56,220 bases of DNA from Ruminococcus sp. (lineage in GTDB: Bacteria > Bacillota > Clostridia > Oscillospirales > Ruminococcaceae), in NCBI GenBank assembly GCA_029062165.1, contig JAIDQQ010000043.1:1-56220 (forward strand), given 5' to 3'. Every line of letters begins with the position of its first letter. Positions within the stretch are counted from its first letter, which is position 1. The translations under genes were made by a program, and so were the position numbers. The notes beneath the pieces are model-generated. The model did no database searches and was not told where the DNA came from. It worked only from the letters and a program-made list of their open reading frames with translations. Shown in pieces: positions 1-8,324 of this stretch.

Positions 1-199
1 ATTCTGTACTATGGAAAGTTATATGTACAATACAGTCTTCAGTATCGAAAGTATAATAATTTTCAGAATGATTTATTATACGGATATTTTTTAAATTTAT
101 TTCCTTGTCGGAATCTCTTAGGGTTTTAATAGTATTCAGAATATCTTGTACTGTAAAGTCCGGATTTTTTTCTGTATTTATCTGAAATGAACGGCTCAT
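1..199 (-). CDS. Hypothetical protein, N-terminal part (runs off the left edge)
   Basis: The reverse strand opens at ATG (199-197) and reads without a stop to the window edge, giving 66 residues that begin MSRSFQINTEKNPDF. A GAGG ribosome-binding site lies about 8 bases upstream. I do not recognise the family. It is the last visible member of the minus-strand array of small genes, 6 bases after the preceding gene, so it is probably co-transcribed with them. Confidence 0.6.
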   Translation of the reverse strand, partial: MSRSFQINTEKNPDFTVQDILNTIKTLRDSDKEINLKNIRIINHSENYYTFDTEDCIVHITFHSTE

Positions 200-205
200 A
201 ATATT

Positions 206-673
206 TTACCTCTTTATTTTAAAAAATCTTCTGTTTAAAAATTTTCCGCAATACTGGCACGGAATTTTCTTAAAAACCGGTGGTATTTCTGGGGTTACGT
301 CCAATGGAAGAAAAGTATGGTCATCTTCATACATTGGCATAGCGTATATGCCGTCAAATGTGTTCAGTTGCCGGCATTCGAGACATACCCAGCCGGTTTT
401 GAGTGAGACGTGATATAATTTTCCGTCATATTCGTAACAATATACGAACATCTGCAAATTATCCCTGTATAAAGATACAATTGACAGATAAAGTTCAGAA
501 ACATTTATATTTTTAATGTATGTTATAAAAGATAAATGATGTTCTTTACTAATCATATCCGAAGTTTCAATATCATGATAAATTTTGTCATAATATTTTT
601 CCGGAATTATATATGTTTTAACTCCGTCAATTATATATTCTTTTTCGCAATATTTTCCGATTAGTTTTTTCAT
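206..673 (-). CDS. Small protein with two CxxC pairs, unknown function
   Basis: 155 residues. The two visible hallmarks are CLEC (about residues 97-100) and CQYC near the C-terminus (about 139-142), followed by a basic tail, which suggests a structural zinc site. There is no signal peptide or membrane segment, so it is probably cytosolic. The start is an ATG with GGAG inside the 3' end of the preceding gene, 2 bases away, so translation is probably coupled. It sits in an array of immunity-like genes, but the sequence alone does not show that it is one. Confidence 0.7.
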   Translation of the reverse strand: MKKLIGKYCEKEYIIDGVKTYIIPEKYYDKIYHDIETSDMISKEHHLSFITYIKNINVSELYLSIVSLYRDNLQMFVYCYEYDGKLYHVSLKTGWVCLECRQLNTFDGIYAMPMYEDDHTFLPLDVTPEIPPVFKKIPCQYCGKFLNRRFFKIKR

Positions 674-675
674 GA

Positions 676-1017
676 TTAATTCTCCGAAAATTTTGCAATT
701 ATTTTAATTTTTCCGATAATATGACGGTTGAAATTTTTCAGTTCTTCCGCCGGAATCCATAACTCCTTATGATGTTTTGCACCTACTGTATGAACAGTAA
801 AATTTTTAATATATTGGTCATCAACTTCAAATTCCGTTACGTAACCTTTTCCGTCAGCAGTTTTTGTATTCCATTTTTCAGCGATTTCACAAGCGTAATC
901 ATAGTTTAGTACTGGATAGAAAATAGGCTGTTCGGGAAGTCGTGGCGGAAATTTTTCGTAATCGCTTTCGGCTATTAAATCAAGTTCAGCAGTGCCGACA
1001 GGTCTGTATAAAGTCAT
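676..1017 (-). CDS. 'ADP-ribosylation/crystallin J1'-type small protein
   Basis: 113 residues covering nearly the whole of a widespread small-protein family. Signatures are YRPVG at the N-terminus, FPPRLPEQPIFYPVLN (about residues 23-38), GYVTEFEV, the ELWIPAEEL stretch and a closing IGKIKIIAKF. The database label 'ADP-ribosylation/crystallin J1' is historical. I know of no demonstrated activity, and the family often lies among toxin-immunity or stress genes. Gaps to its neighbours are 2 and 9 bases, so it belongs to the array operon. The fold assignment is confident from the motifs; the function is open. Confidence 0.75.
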   Translation of the reverse strand: MTLYRPVGTAELDLIAESDYEKFPPRLPEQPIFYPVLNYDYACEIAEKWNTKTADGKGYVTEFEVDDQYIKNFTVHTVGAKHHKELWIPAEELKNFNRHIIGKIKIIAKFSEN

Positions 1018-1026
1018 AGTTTCATC

Positions 1027-1422
1027 TCATTTCAAAAAATATTTTTCAGTCATTTTTATAGGGATTTCCTCACAGGATTTTATTAATGAATAATTATCAA
1101 GTATTATTGTTCTGAATTTATGTAAATCCATTTTATTATATTTCCAGTCAATAATATCCAGACGCAGTAATTGTATTAATAAATCTCCCTTGAAAAAAGT
1201 AACTTCAATAAGCGGATTTTTTTCTAATATGGAAACTGCAATGGGTAAAAGATATTTCAGACCGATTTTCTGACCTATCATAAGCCTTATTTCCTCATAT
1301 AAGAGTTTAGTTATTGTTTTTTTCCTTGCACTGTGGCAGGTTTCGGATACATAAGAGCTGAAATTAGGTTCACACCAGTAATCGTTTTCAAGTTCTTCAA
1401 TAGATTTGTCTATGTTTTTCAT
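1027..1422 (-). CDS. CdiI-like contact-dependent growth inhibition immunity protein
   Basis: 131 residues. The pattern SIEELEN...W..P near the N-terminus, then a C..ARKK segment, IRLMIGQKIGLKYLLPIA (about residues 46-63) and NPLIEVTFFKGDLLIQLL (about 69-86), matches the all-helical family annotated as contact-dependent growth inhibition immunity (CdiI_3 type). Such proteins bind and neutralise a cognate toxin domain in the cytosol. GGAG precedes the ATG. No CdiA or other toxin gene is next to it, so either the partner lies elsewhere or the gene protects against neighbours' toxins. The family call rests on motif recall. Confidence 0.7.
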   Translation of the reverse strand: MKNIDKSIEELENDYWCEPNFSSYVSETCHSARKKTITKLLYEEIRLMIGQKIGLKYLLPIAVSILEKNPLIEVTFFKGDLLIQLLRLDIIDWKYNKMDLHKFRTIILDNYSLIKSCEEIPIKMTEKYFLK

Positions 1423-1436
1423 GTTATAACTGCTCC

Positions 1437-1877
1437 TTAATCTATGTAAGACTCTTTTTGATTAAATTCATCATCAATATGAACAAACCGCCGGAAATCT
1501 TCGTCAATGATAAGCAGATATGCACTGAAGAAGAAAAAATCATCATAATCCCGTATAAAATCGCTGAAATTTCCGTAAATATACATATCAAAAATTTCTT
1601 CGCTACCCTCAAGAAAACATAGATAACATTTTTCGTGTTCTGTCAGGGGACTTTCCGGAAGCAATGAAAAATCAATATGCAATATTGAAAACGGAATTTT
1701 TTCCATGAAAATTTCAATACGTTTTTTTTCGTTGTCGTCGGCGAAACGGTATTTTTCCGGAAAATTTTCGACTTCCTGCATAATCTGCAATTTTGTTTTA
1801 TCTATGCAGATTTCTTTAAGACGACGTTTATTTTCGGCGAGTTTCTGATTTAATAATTCTTTAAGTTCTTTGTCCAA
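1437..1877 (-). CDS. Hypothetical acidic protein of the immunity-like array
   Basis: 146 residues starting at TTG, which directly follows the stop of the preceding gene (TAATTG) with AAGGTG just upstream. The N-terminal third is charged and helical (LKELLNQKLAENKRRLKEI). The C-terminal part is acidic and aromatic, with consecutive Phe residues near DYDDFFFFSAY. I do not recognise a family. Size, acidity and position between immunity-like genes are compatible with an immunity protein, but that is inference from context only. Confidence 0.65.
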   Translation of the reverse strand: MDKELKELLNQKLAENKRRLKEICIDKTKLQIMQEVENFPEKYRFADDNEKKRIEIFMEKIPFSILHIDFSLLPESPLTEHEKCYLCFLEGSEEIFDMYIYGNFSDFIRDYDDFFFFSAYLLIIDEDFRRFVHIDDEFNQKESYID

Positions 1878-2288
1878 TTAATTCACCTTCCTTACAGATG
1901 CAAACCATTTTTCAGAAAAATCATTTTGTGCTTTAGTATCGGGGAAATTTTTCATATCAGAATATTCAAAAATGCAGACTATATTTTCAGATAATGCTTT
2001 TTGTCCTAAATTCACAAGATAAATTTTATTACAAACTCCCATCATTCCCGACTGTACGGCGTTTAACTGTGAGCCTTTACATTTTATTCCGTAGTTCATT
2101 TCCAGTAATTTATCACGGAATTTCTGATATGCCGAAAAATAATTATAATCTTTAATAAAAATTTTTTTATCTTTAATATCTGATTTCAGAATAATATTGT
2201 CTGATGTTTCGGCTTCGTCTGCAAATATGGTTATTTTAGATTCGATATTGTTTTCAATATTAACAATTTTAACTATATATTTTTCCAT
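1878..2288 (-). CDS. Hypothetical protein with CKGS...SGMMG motif
   Basis: 136 residues and the first gene of the promoter-distal array unit, 30 bases downstream of a consensus -10. The central segment (SAYQKFRDKLLEMNYGIKCK, then a conserved-looking SGMMGVCNKIY stretch and LGQKALSENIVCIFE) resembles small uncharacterised proteins found in toxin-immunity neighbourhoods. I cannot name a Pfam family. No signal peptide or transmembrane segment is present. The stop codon abuts the TTG start of the next gene, so translation is coupled. Confidence 0.65.
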   Translation of the reverse strand: MEKYIVKIVNIENNIESKITIFADEAETSDNIILKSDIKDKKIFIKDYNYFSAYQKFRDKLLEMNYGIKCKGSQLNAVQSGMMGVCNKIYLVNLGQKALSENIVCIFEYSDMKNFPDTKAQNDFSEKWFASVRKVN

Positions 2289-2317
2289 TTTTGATACTCC
2301 TGTAAATTTATAGAATA

Positions 2318-2346
2318 ATTATACAGTATCTGCCGGAAAAAGTCAA
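2318..2346 (-). promoter_or_regulatory. Sigma-A promoter for the distal array unit
   Basis: On the minus strand: TTGACT (2346-2341), 17-nt spacer, TATAAT (2323-2318). The -35 element is fused to the T-tract of the terminator just upstream, so one unit ends and the next begins within about 50 bases. It would drive the genes from 2288 leftwards. Confidence 0.85.
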
Positions 2347-2370
2347 GAAAAAAGCCTGAATTATTCAGGC
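2347..2370 (-). terminator. Intrinsic terminator of the Imm1 unit
   Basis: On the minus strand the stem GCCTGAAT/ATTCAGGC is followed by TTTTTTC. The stop codon of the upstream 144-residue gene lies inside the hairpin. Confidence 0.8.
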
Positions 2371-2795
2371 GTTTTTATATAAAATATATCAAATAAATAA
2401 TTATATTCATCACGGGAATCAAAACCGATTTCATAGACTTTTGTCATGTTTTCGTCGATAATTGTTATTTCATGGTAGGTGTTCCATAGACTTTTTACAG
2501 CAGTGGAAACGACCATTATTTTTACTTTTACCGGAATGCTCTCAAATAAAATATAGACAGTCATATTATTCACGAGGTGCATATTTTCGATAATAAAACC
2601 GTAAATATTCTCCGAATTACAGGCTATTTTTAAATCCGGAACTTTTTCACATGAATAATAATTTTGTATTTTGTCTGTGATTTTAATATTTTCACAAATT
2701 TCAATAACTTTAATTCCAGATATTGTTTTCAGCATATTGTGAACACGCTGTAATAAAATTTTTTTCTGTAATAGTTCACTGTTCAAATTTTCCAC
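2361..2795 (-). CDS. Hypothetical protein, third gene of the Imm1 unit
   Basis: 144 residues, no recognisable domain, no signal peptide and no membrane helix. The N-terminus is helical (LNSELLQKKILLQRVHNML) and the rest looks like alternating beta strands, typical of a small alpha/beta cytosolic protein. It starts 7 bases after the preceding gene and its stop lies within the terminator hairpin. It shares the unit with an Imm1-like protein, so an immunity role is possible but not shown. Confidence 0.65.
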   Translation of the reverse strand: MENLNSELLQKKILLQRVHNMLKTISGIKVIEICENIKITDKIQNYYSCEKVPDLKIACNSENIYGFIIENMHLVNNMTVYILFESIPVKVKIMVVSTAVKSLWNTYHEITIIDENMTKVYEIGFDSRDEYNYLFDIFYIKTPE

Positions 2796-2802
2796 CTCAT
2801 AG

Positions 2803-3510
2803 TTACATATACGAAAGTATTTTCAGTATATCAGTATTTAATTTTTCGATTATTTCCGGCGGATACGTTTTTTGCAGAAATTCAATAAAATCATTTTTAT
2901 TTATAAGTTCCGCAAATACGTTATCAGACGTAGTGTTGTAATCCTTGAAAATGAAACGTATATTTCCGTTATTAATATCAAGACTGAAATGCTTTATAGC
3001 CTCCACGGTATCGGGAGATTCAGAAAAATCAATCAGGTAGAAATTATGGAAACATTCTTCTTCATAGGGTAATAATCCGTCGGCAAGCATACACATATAT
3101 TCCGGTAACGCATAGTGTAAAAGTCCGTCGGAAAGCGTATACTGAATTAACATGGAAAGTGTATTGACAAAGTATGATAATTCCGGAAAACTGCTTTTTT
3201 CAAAGTCAAAATAGGCGAACTCAAAAATATATGAAAGAATATAAATTCCGTCATGACTGCAAAGTCCGTAATCGTTACGCTTGTATTTTTTCATTGAAAA
3301 TTCATGTAGTCGGAAAGTTTTATTATAGTTGCGTATCTTTTCAAACGGCGGTATATATGTTACAGGTTTTTCCGTCACATAACTGTATAATCTGTGTATA
3401 TCGTTTGTTTCTGGACTGAAAAGCGGTTTGTGTATAAGTCTGTCGGAATCCAGCCCGAAAACCATACTACTATGTTTTATCGCTTTGGTGATAAGTTTAT
3501 TTATTGTCAT
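2803..3510 (-). CDS. Hypothetical protein, second gene of the Imm1 unit
   Basis: 235 residues, mostly helical with many aromatic residues, and no family I can name. Its start overlaps the stop of the upstream Imm1-like gene (ATGA, 4 bases), which indicates translational coupling. No export signal is visible. The operon position suggests it serves the same conflict-related role as its neighbours, but the sequence has no diagnostic motif. Confidence 0.7.
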   Translation of the reverse strand: MTINKLITKAIKHSSMVFGLDSDRLIHKPLFSPETNDIHRLYSYVTEKPVTYIPPFEKIRNYNKTFRLHEFSMKKYKRNDYGLCSHDGIYILSYIFEFAYFDFEKSSFPELSYFVNTLSMLIQYTLSDGLLHYALPEYMCMLADGLLPYEEECFHNFYLIDFSESPDTVEAIKHFSLDINNGNIRFIFKDYNTTSDNVFAELINKNDFIEFLQKTYPPEIIEKLNTDILKILSYM

Positions 3511-3836
3511 AATATTACTCCATAGTCATCATGCCATGTAATAAATTCAGGGATTTTATGAGTTTTCTCAAAATATAAAAGTGCCTTATTGATAGTTTCA
3601 GCTGGCAGAACCCATGATAAAGGGTAATAATCCACTTGTCCGTTACTTAAAGTAAATTTCATTGTTTCGTCGTCTGAGCCGTTGTAATCGGGATTGCGTG
3701 AACTTAATCCGGAATCTCCTTCTTCACGCAGATACATCAGCCAGCCATAATCACCGTTTATTAAGGCATAAAGATATTGTCCGTCGTCCAGTCTTATTTC
3801 TATTTCCTTGAATTGATTGTATGTCCATACGTCCAT
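3507..3836 (-). CDS. Imm1-family immunity protein
   Basis: 109 residues, the usual size for the Imm1 family. It contains an acidic beta-rich N-terminus (EIEIRLDDGQYLYAL), the loop SSRNPDYNGSDDE (about residues 46-58), a FTLSNGQVDYYPLSW segment, a PAETINKALLYFE helix and a closing PEFITWHD. These match Imm1 immunity proteins, which neutralise nuclease or deaminase-type polymorphic toxins in the cytosol. It is first in its transcription unit, with AAGGAG 8 bases before the ATG. No toxin gene lies upstream; the next gene belongs to a housekeeping membrane operon. Confidence 0.75.
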   Translation of the reverse strand: MDVWTYNQFKEIEIRLDDGQYLYALINGDYGWLMYLREEGDSGLSSRNPDYNGSDDETMKFTLSNGQVDYYPLSWVLPAETINKALLYFEKTHKIPEFITWHDDYGVIL

Positions 3837-3867
3837 ATTTGATTCTCCTTAATTTTAAGATTATAAT

Positions 3868-3896
3868 ATTATACAATATTAATTATAAAAAGTCAA
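3868..3896 (-). promoter_or_regulatory. Sigma-A promoter for the Imm1 unit
   Basis: On the minus strand: TTGACT (3896-3891), 17-nt spacer, TATAAT (3873-3868). As in the distal unit, the -35 grows out of the T-tract of the preceding terminator. Confidence 0.85.
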
Positions 3897-3924
3897 GAAA
3901 AAAAGTCCGGATTTCTCCGGACTT
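3895..3924 (-). terminator. Terminator of the transglutaminase operon
   Basis: A perfect 9-bp stem AAGTCCGGA/TCCGGACTT with a GAAA tetraloop is followed on the minus strand by seven T. It ends the operon running from 9278 to 3931. Confidence 0.9.
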
Positions 3925-3930
3925 ATGAGT

Positions 3931-4425
3931 TTATAAATCTATGATGTTACTGTTACTTCCGCCGGATTTTTTATCTGAAATGCAGTCATAAGCACCTGTG
4001 GCAATCATTACGATACCGGCGATAATTCTTGTAGCGTTTCCGGCAGACAGCAGATTAAACAGGAGCGTCCCACCGAGTACTAAATCTATAGAAGCAAGTA
4101 CCGCATTTACTATCCGTGAACCGTTATTATTTAACGCCCTTACAGCGTAATCGATACCGTTAAATGCTAAAATAAGTCCTATGGTAAGCGGAATAATAGT
4201 CTGTACGAAGCGTGGGAGCGACGTTATAGCACCGCCTATCAGTATACCGATAATATCCGGAATTATATGCGGACTTCCGGAAGTAAGCGAACGTATTATA
4301 TTTATCACGCTGAAAATAATTACTGCCATACCGATTATATAAAACAATGATGATATTACATTCGGGAAAAATGCGATTATTATTCCGGAAATCAGTAATA
4401 TCAGACCTTTTCGGGTTGTATTCAT
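3931..4425 (-). CDS. DUF308/HdeD-like small membrane protein
   Basis: 164 residues made almost entirely of hydrophobic helices (about six) separated by short loops, with a polar SDKKSGGSNSN tail. The repeated 'G.i.li.GiiiaffPn' two-helix pattern is that of HdeD/DUF308 membrane proteins. The molecular role is unknown; HdeD of E. coli is linked to acid stress. It follows the transglutaminase gene by 11 bases and is the last gene before a strong terminator, so it is an operon member. GAGG precedes the ATG. Confidence 0.75.
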   Translation of the reverse strand: MNTTRKGLILLISGIIIAFFPNVISSLFYIIGMAVIIFSVINIIRSLTSGSPHIIPDIIGILIGGAITSLPRFVQTIIPLTIGLILAFNGIDYAVRALNNNGSRIVNAVLASIDLVLGGTLLFNLLSAGNATRIIAGIVMIATGAYDCISDKKSGGSNSNIIDL

Positions 4426-4436
4426 AAAAAATTACC

Positions 4437-7115
4437 TCACTTTACAAGGACAGTCACGAATTTCATAATAAATTTGTGGATTGTATCTGACTGTTCATAG
4501 ATTTTTTCTGACATATCGTCTACAAGTTTCTGACTGAATTTAATTTCGTCATTATTGGGTGCGGAGTTACCGAAACCGGCTTGCAGGGATATATCCATGA
4601 AATGACTGAAATCTCCGTTGTTGAAAAGTTTTCCGCTGAAACATTTTTCGGTTTTTTCTGCAAATTCCGTGAAATTAAGTTCTTCCTGTTTAAGTTTCTG
4701 AGTTGCAAGGAGTTTTTCCGCATATCCGTAAAGATGTACTGCCTTTGCGGAATTTTTACCGGTAGTGAATTTTCTTGTACGTGAATCAAGGATAATTTTT
4801 CTTCTTAAGAGAACGGCAAGTATAAACATTCCGACAGACAAAATCACGGCAATTACATTTTTCACGGAATCCGGTACAGTAAAGCCTGTGTTATTATCGT
4901 CCGGAGTTGTTATTACTACAACACCGCTTGAAACTATTGTAGTTTTTGTAGTGGTTGTAAGCTGTCCTGAAGTTCTCCGTGAAGTGCTTGACTGTTCAGA
5001 ACCTGATGTTTCAGTAGTAGTAGTTTCGGGTTGTGTGGCGGATTCTGTAGTTGTAGTAGTAGTAAATTCTTCTTCCGGAAGATTATTGTCAGAATATCCT
5101 GTTGTGAACTCAAACGGCAACCAGCCATAGCCGTCTAAATAGATTTCCGCCCATGCATGACTTCTGTTATCTTTGAGTTCTATTGTATAAGTTCCGTCGC
5201 TGTTTTTTGTTTCGTCTGTGAAGTCGTCGTTTACTACTATATAACCGGTTGCGTATCTTGCCGGAATACCTGCCATTCTCGCAAGCATTACACCGGCTGT
5301 CGCATAGTGTATACAGTATCCACGGTGATTTTCAAGCAGAAAATAATTTATAAAATCACGGTTTGCCGGAGTTTTCCCCGGACTGAGTGAATAATTATTT
5401 TCCTGTTCTATTTTTTCTCTGATAGCTTTGAGAACGGCTATTTTGTCGCCTCCGTATGTTGTATCACGGTTTATAATATCGCCGTATGCTGTGCGGATTT
5501 CTTCCATGTTTTCATTATCCGGAACGTATAAATAATTTTTGTATACAAATTCCTTATACCTGCTCTGGAGAAGCTGTGCAAGAAGTACATTTCCGTTTGA
5601 GTATGCGTAATTATCGTTATTGAAAGGCATTTCATTGTAAGTGTAAAATACCTCATCATATGCGAAAAGTCCGTTTTCCGTACAGTACTGCCTGAGATTG
5701 TTTTTAATATCTTCATTATATACGAGGCTTGCGGAATATATATTTTCCATAATGTCTCCGAGGAAATTTGAAATATTTTCCGCATCTGTCGGAACGAATT
5801 TATATGAAAATTCATTTTCCCCCTTGCGTTTCGAGGAAACACCTCTGTCCATATCGTAAGTGAGATTTCCGAAGTTATCAGTACCATACGGTGCAAAACT
5901 CTTGTCGTCACGGAGTTTGGAATTTATCCATATGGTATTTGTAATAATATCCGGCATTATGTTACGTGAAAACAGTGAATGAAAGTCCTGTGGATAAACA
6001 CCATATCTTTCAAAATCCGTGAAAAGACCGTCAGTATAGGAGCTGTCCGGCAAATCTGACCATTCATTATCACCGTACATTGAACCGGTATATTCCTTGA
6101 GATAGACGGCGTTTGTCTGTGGCTGGTCAAAAGTAACTACTAAATCTGTAATGTTCTTGAATTTAAGTCTGTCAGTAGTACCTAACTTATGATTTTCGTA
6201 TTTAAATTCAAAACCGAACGCCCTTGTAAGTCTTGAAACGCTTTCGGCGAGATTTTCAAGTGAAAAATCGTTTATGGCGTCACGGATTTCAACACGTTTC
6301 CGATTAAGTTCTTCACTACGTTCATAGCCTGATACCTGCATGATAAGTGACGATACCGCCGTTATTATCAGAACTACCAGTATTATAAATATACCACATT
6401 TTTCGGTTACTTTCAACCTCATCTGCCGTTTAGGGAAAAACAGATTGTCTTTCCGGACAAATCCGCCGTTACCGCCGTTAATCTCGCCAATGTCGATAGT
6501 TGACATTGCAAGCACTGCCAGCCAGTAAGCGACGGTCATTACTGCCCACGGTATAGGAATTTCAATACCGTTGTAAAGTCCTGTTTCGAGAATGGGAAAT
6601 GTCGCAAGCAATGGCAGTATAGGGTTAGGGTGATAGATAGTAAAGAAATATATTATCATTGCAAGCAACCACGCCGAAAACATAAAGAATATCGTTACTG
6701 ATTCTTCTTCAACCAGCGGATTCAGCGATTTATAATAATGTATGTCAGTATGATACGATGTACTGTATATTACGTTATAGATAAACTTGAAACCATCTGC
6801 AATATGTTGTATCTGACGGTATGCAAGACCGGTAAATACCGCTACCGAAGCAAGCATTATCCACAGTGAACGCTTACCGATAAGAGAGACTATTATATAA
6901 AACAGTGATACTATCACGGCACACGACAGAAGCCATTTATGATTATAACTGAAACTGAACATTCCGAGGAACGACATTATTACTGAAGCATAACCCATTA
7001 TGGCTATCAAGATAGCCTCTGTCTTACGGATGTCCGGTCTTTTTTTCTTTACGGACATTACTATACTGTCGCAAATTAAAACGCCGTTATTGTTGACTAA
7101 ATTCTTTTTTTTCAA
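4437..7115 (-). CDS. TgpA-like membrane transglutaminase-domain protein
   Basis: 892 residues. About six N-terminal transmembrane helices (roughly 30-215 and 240-260) precede an extracytoplasmic region. The transglutaminase core carries GYCIHYATA with Cys near residue 601 and NRSHAWAEIYLDGYGWLPF with His near 653, followed by a conserved Asp region, so the Cys-His-Asp triad is intact. A Thr/Ser-rich linker (about 690-745), one more helix (about 760-780) and a cytosolic tail follow. The layout matches TgpA, encoded with MoxR and DUF58 partners as here. Substrates are unknown, probably cell-surface proteins. The start is TTG behind AGGGGG. Confidence 0.88.
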   Translation of the reverse strand: MKKKNLVNNNGVLICDSIVMSVKKKRPDIRKTEAILIAIMGYASVIMSFLGMFSFSYNHKWLLSCAVIVSLFYIIVSLIGKRSLWIMLASVAVFTGLAYRQIQHIADGFKFIYNVIYSTSYHTDIHYYKSLNPLVEEESVTIFFMFSAWLLAMIIYFFTIYHPNPILPLLATFPILETGLYNGIEIPIPWAVMTVAYWLAVLAMSTIDIGEINGGNGGFVRKDNLFFPKRQMRLKVTEKCGIFIILVVLIITAVSSLIMQVSGYERSEELNRKRVEIRDAINDFSLENLAESVSRLTRAFGFEFKYENHKLGTTDRLKFKNITDLVVTFDQPQTNAVYLKEYTGSMYGDNEWSDLPDSSYTDGLFTDFERYGVYPQDFHSLFSRNIMPDIITNTIWINSKLRDDKSFAPYGTDNFGNLTYDMDRGVSSKRKGENEFSYKFVPTDAENISNFLGDIMENIYSASLVYNEDIKNNLRQYCTENGLFAYDEVFYTYNEMPFNNDNYAYSNGNVLLAQLLQSRYKEFVYKNYLYVPDNENMEEIRTAYGDIINRDTTYGGDKIAVLKAIREKIEQENNYSLSPGKTPANRDFINYFLLENHRGYCIHYATAGVMLARMAGIPARYATGYIVVNDDFTDETKNSDGTYTIELKDNRSHAWAEIYLDGYGWLPFEFTTGYSDNNLPEEEFTTTTTTESATQPETTTTETSGSEQSSTSRRTSGQLTTTTKTTIVSSGVVVITTPDDNNTGFTVPDSVKNVIAVILSVGMFILAVLLRRKIILDSRTRKFTTGKNSAKAVHLYGYAEKLLATQKLKQEELNFTEFAEKTEKCFSGKLFNNGDFSHFMDISLQAGFGNSAPNNDEIKFSQKLVDDMSEKIYEQSDTIHKFIMKFVTVLVK

Positions 7116-7127
7116 GTTCCGTACCCC

Positions 7128-8318
7128 CTAAAATTCCATATCCCTGACTGATGCGGTTATTCTGCCTATAACAACCGGTACTACATTCAGTTCAGCAAGT
7201 CCGGAGCAGGTTTTTTCGGCATCTTCCGGCGATTTGACTACTACTACAGCGTTTCTTGTATCAGCGTCGATATTTTCTTCAATGTAGTTAAGTACCGGCG
7301 TATCGGGTAAGGACGTTATGAACGTAAACGACGAAAGAGAGATATTTTCAGACTGGAAATATTTTTCCGGCGGTTCACAGAAAAGATTGTCTTTCATTGA
7401 AAGTATAAGTTTTTTTACGGTCTGGGTCAGTACTTCCTGACTTGTTATATCTATTTCAGAAAATTCTTTCATTACGGCGTTATAAAAAACTATTGTATGA
7501 ATGCGTTCGTTTTCAATCAGAAACTGCGATATTGAAATAAGTGTTTCAACGAGTGTATCGAATACCGGTAAAGTATATTCGGAATCCTCATAACATCTTA
7601 AATTAAGAAAAAGCATACATGGAACATCTACCGGCAGACTGTAATCTTTTACTATAAGGTCATCTTTCTTTGAAGACAGTTTCCAGTGAATACGGTTTAT
7701 TTTATCGCCTATGGCATAGTCTCTTAAATCGAATACTTCGGAAGGGTCATCACCGGCGGTACTCTCCGAAAATACGGAACTTTCTTCTGTTTCACGGTCA
7801 GTATAGTTGATAGTGCCGTTTACCTCATGTATTTCCGGCATGACCGCTATTTCCGCTGTGATATTCATTCCGGTTCTGAAACGGAACATTCTTAGAGGGT
7901 CATAAATATCTATATGTGCGGAACGTATTTTCAGTATACCGCAGTACTTTGAACTTAACTGGAAAGTCACACGCTGGGTATTTCGGGCTTGTAATGGGAA
8001 CATCAGTTCAAATTCGTTTATCTGATTATTGAAAATATTATAATATTCTATATGTGCTTCCGCCTTGCCTATCGGAAATATACTGTTGTTGGTAACGCAT
8101 AACTGTACAGGAAATGAAGTGTTTTTCGGAGTGGTTTTCGACGGTACGGCAAATTCTGTTTTGGTCATTTTTTTGGTTATCAGCGTTGTGACGAACATCA
8201 CTACAGGCAGTGCTATGAATATTATCATGAGTATCAGGGAAAAATCCCATATATACAGTATATAGAAAAATATACATATTATTATCAGGAGCAGGAAAAG
8301 TATTTTTGTTATAATCAT
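7128..8318 (-). CDS. DUF58 domain protein
   Basis: 396 residues. Two N-terminal hydrophobic helices (about 3-22 and 27-48) anchor a beta-rich part and then the DUF58 signature, DPSEVFDLRDYAIGDKINRI followed by HWKLSSKKDDLIVKDY (about residues 190-225). DUF58 proteins contain a von Willebrand A-like region and act with MoxR AAA ATPases, probably as a chaperone or assembly module for cell-surface proteins. It lies between moxR (gap 6) and the transglutaminase gene (gap 12), the standard order of this three-gene module. Confidence 0.88.
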   Translation of the reverse strand: MIITKILFLLLIIICIFFYILYIWDFSLILMIIFIALPVVMFVTTLITKKMTKTEFAVPSKTTPKNTSFPVQLCVTNNSIFPIGKAEAHIEYYNIFNNQINEFELMFPLQARNTQRVTFQLSSKYCGILKIRSAHIDIYDPLRMFRFRTGMNITAEIAVMPEIHEVNGTINYTDRETEESSVFSESTAGDDPSEVFDLRDYAIGDKINRIHWKLSSKKDDLIVKDYSLPVDVPCMLFLNLRCYEDSEYTLPVFDTLVETLISISQFLIENERIHTIVFYNAVMKEFSEIDITSQEVLTQTVKKLILSMKDNLFCEPPEKYFQSENISLSSFTFITSLPDTPVLNYIEENIDADTRNAVVVVKSPEDAEKTCSGLAELNVVPVVIGRITASVRDMEF

Positions 8319-8324
8319 GACTTC

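Noticed and set aside
4765..5130. Val/Thr-rich plus-strand frame opposite the transglutaminase gene
   Set aside because: It is the antisense of the Thr/Ser linker repeat codons and has no start signals.
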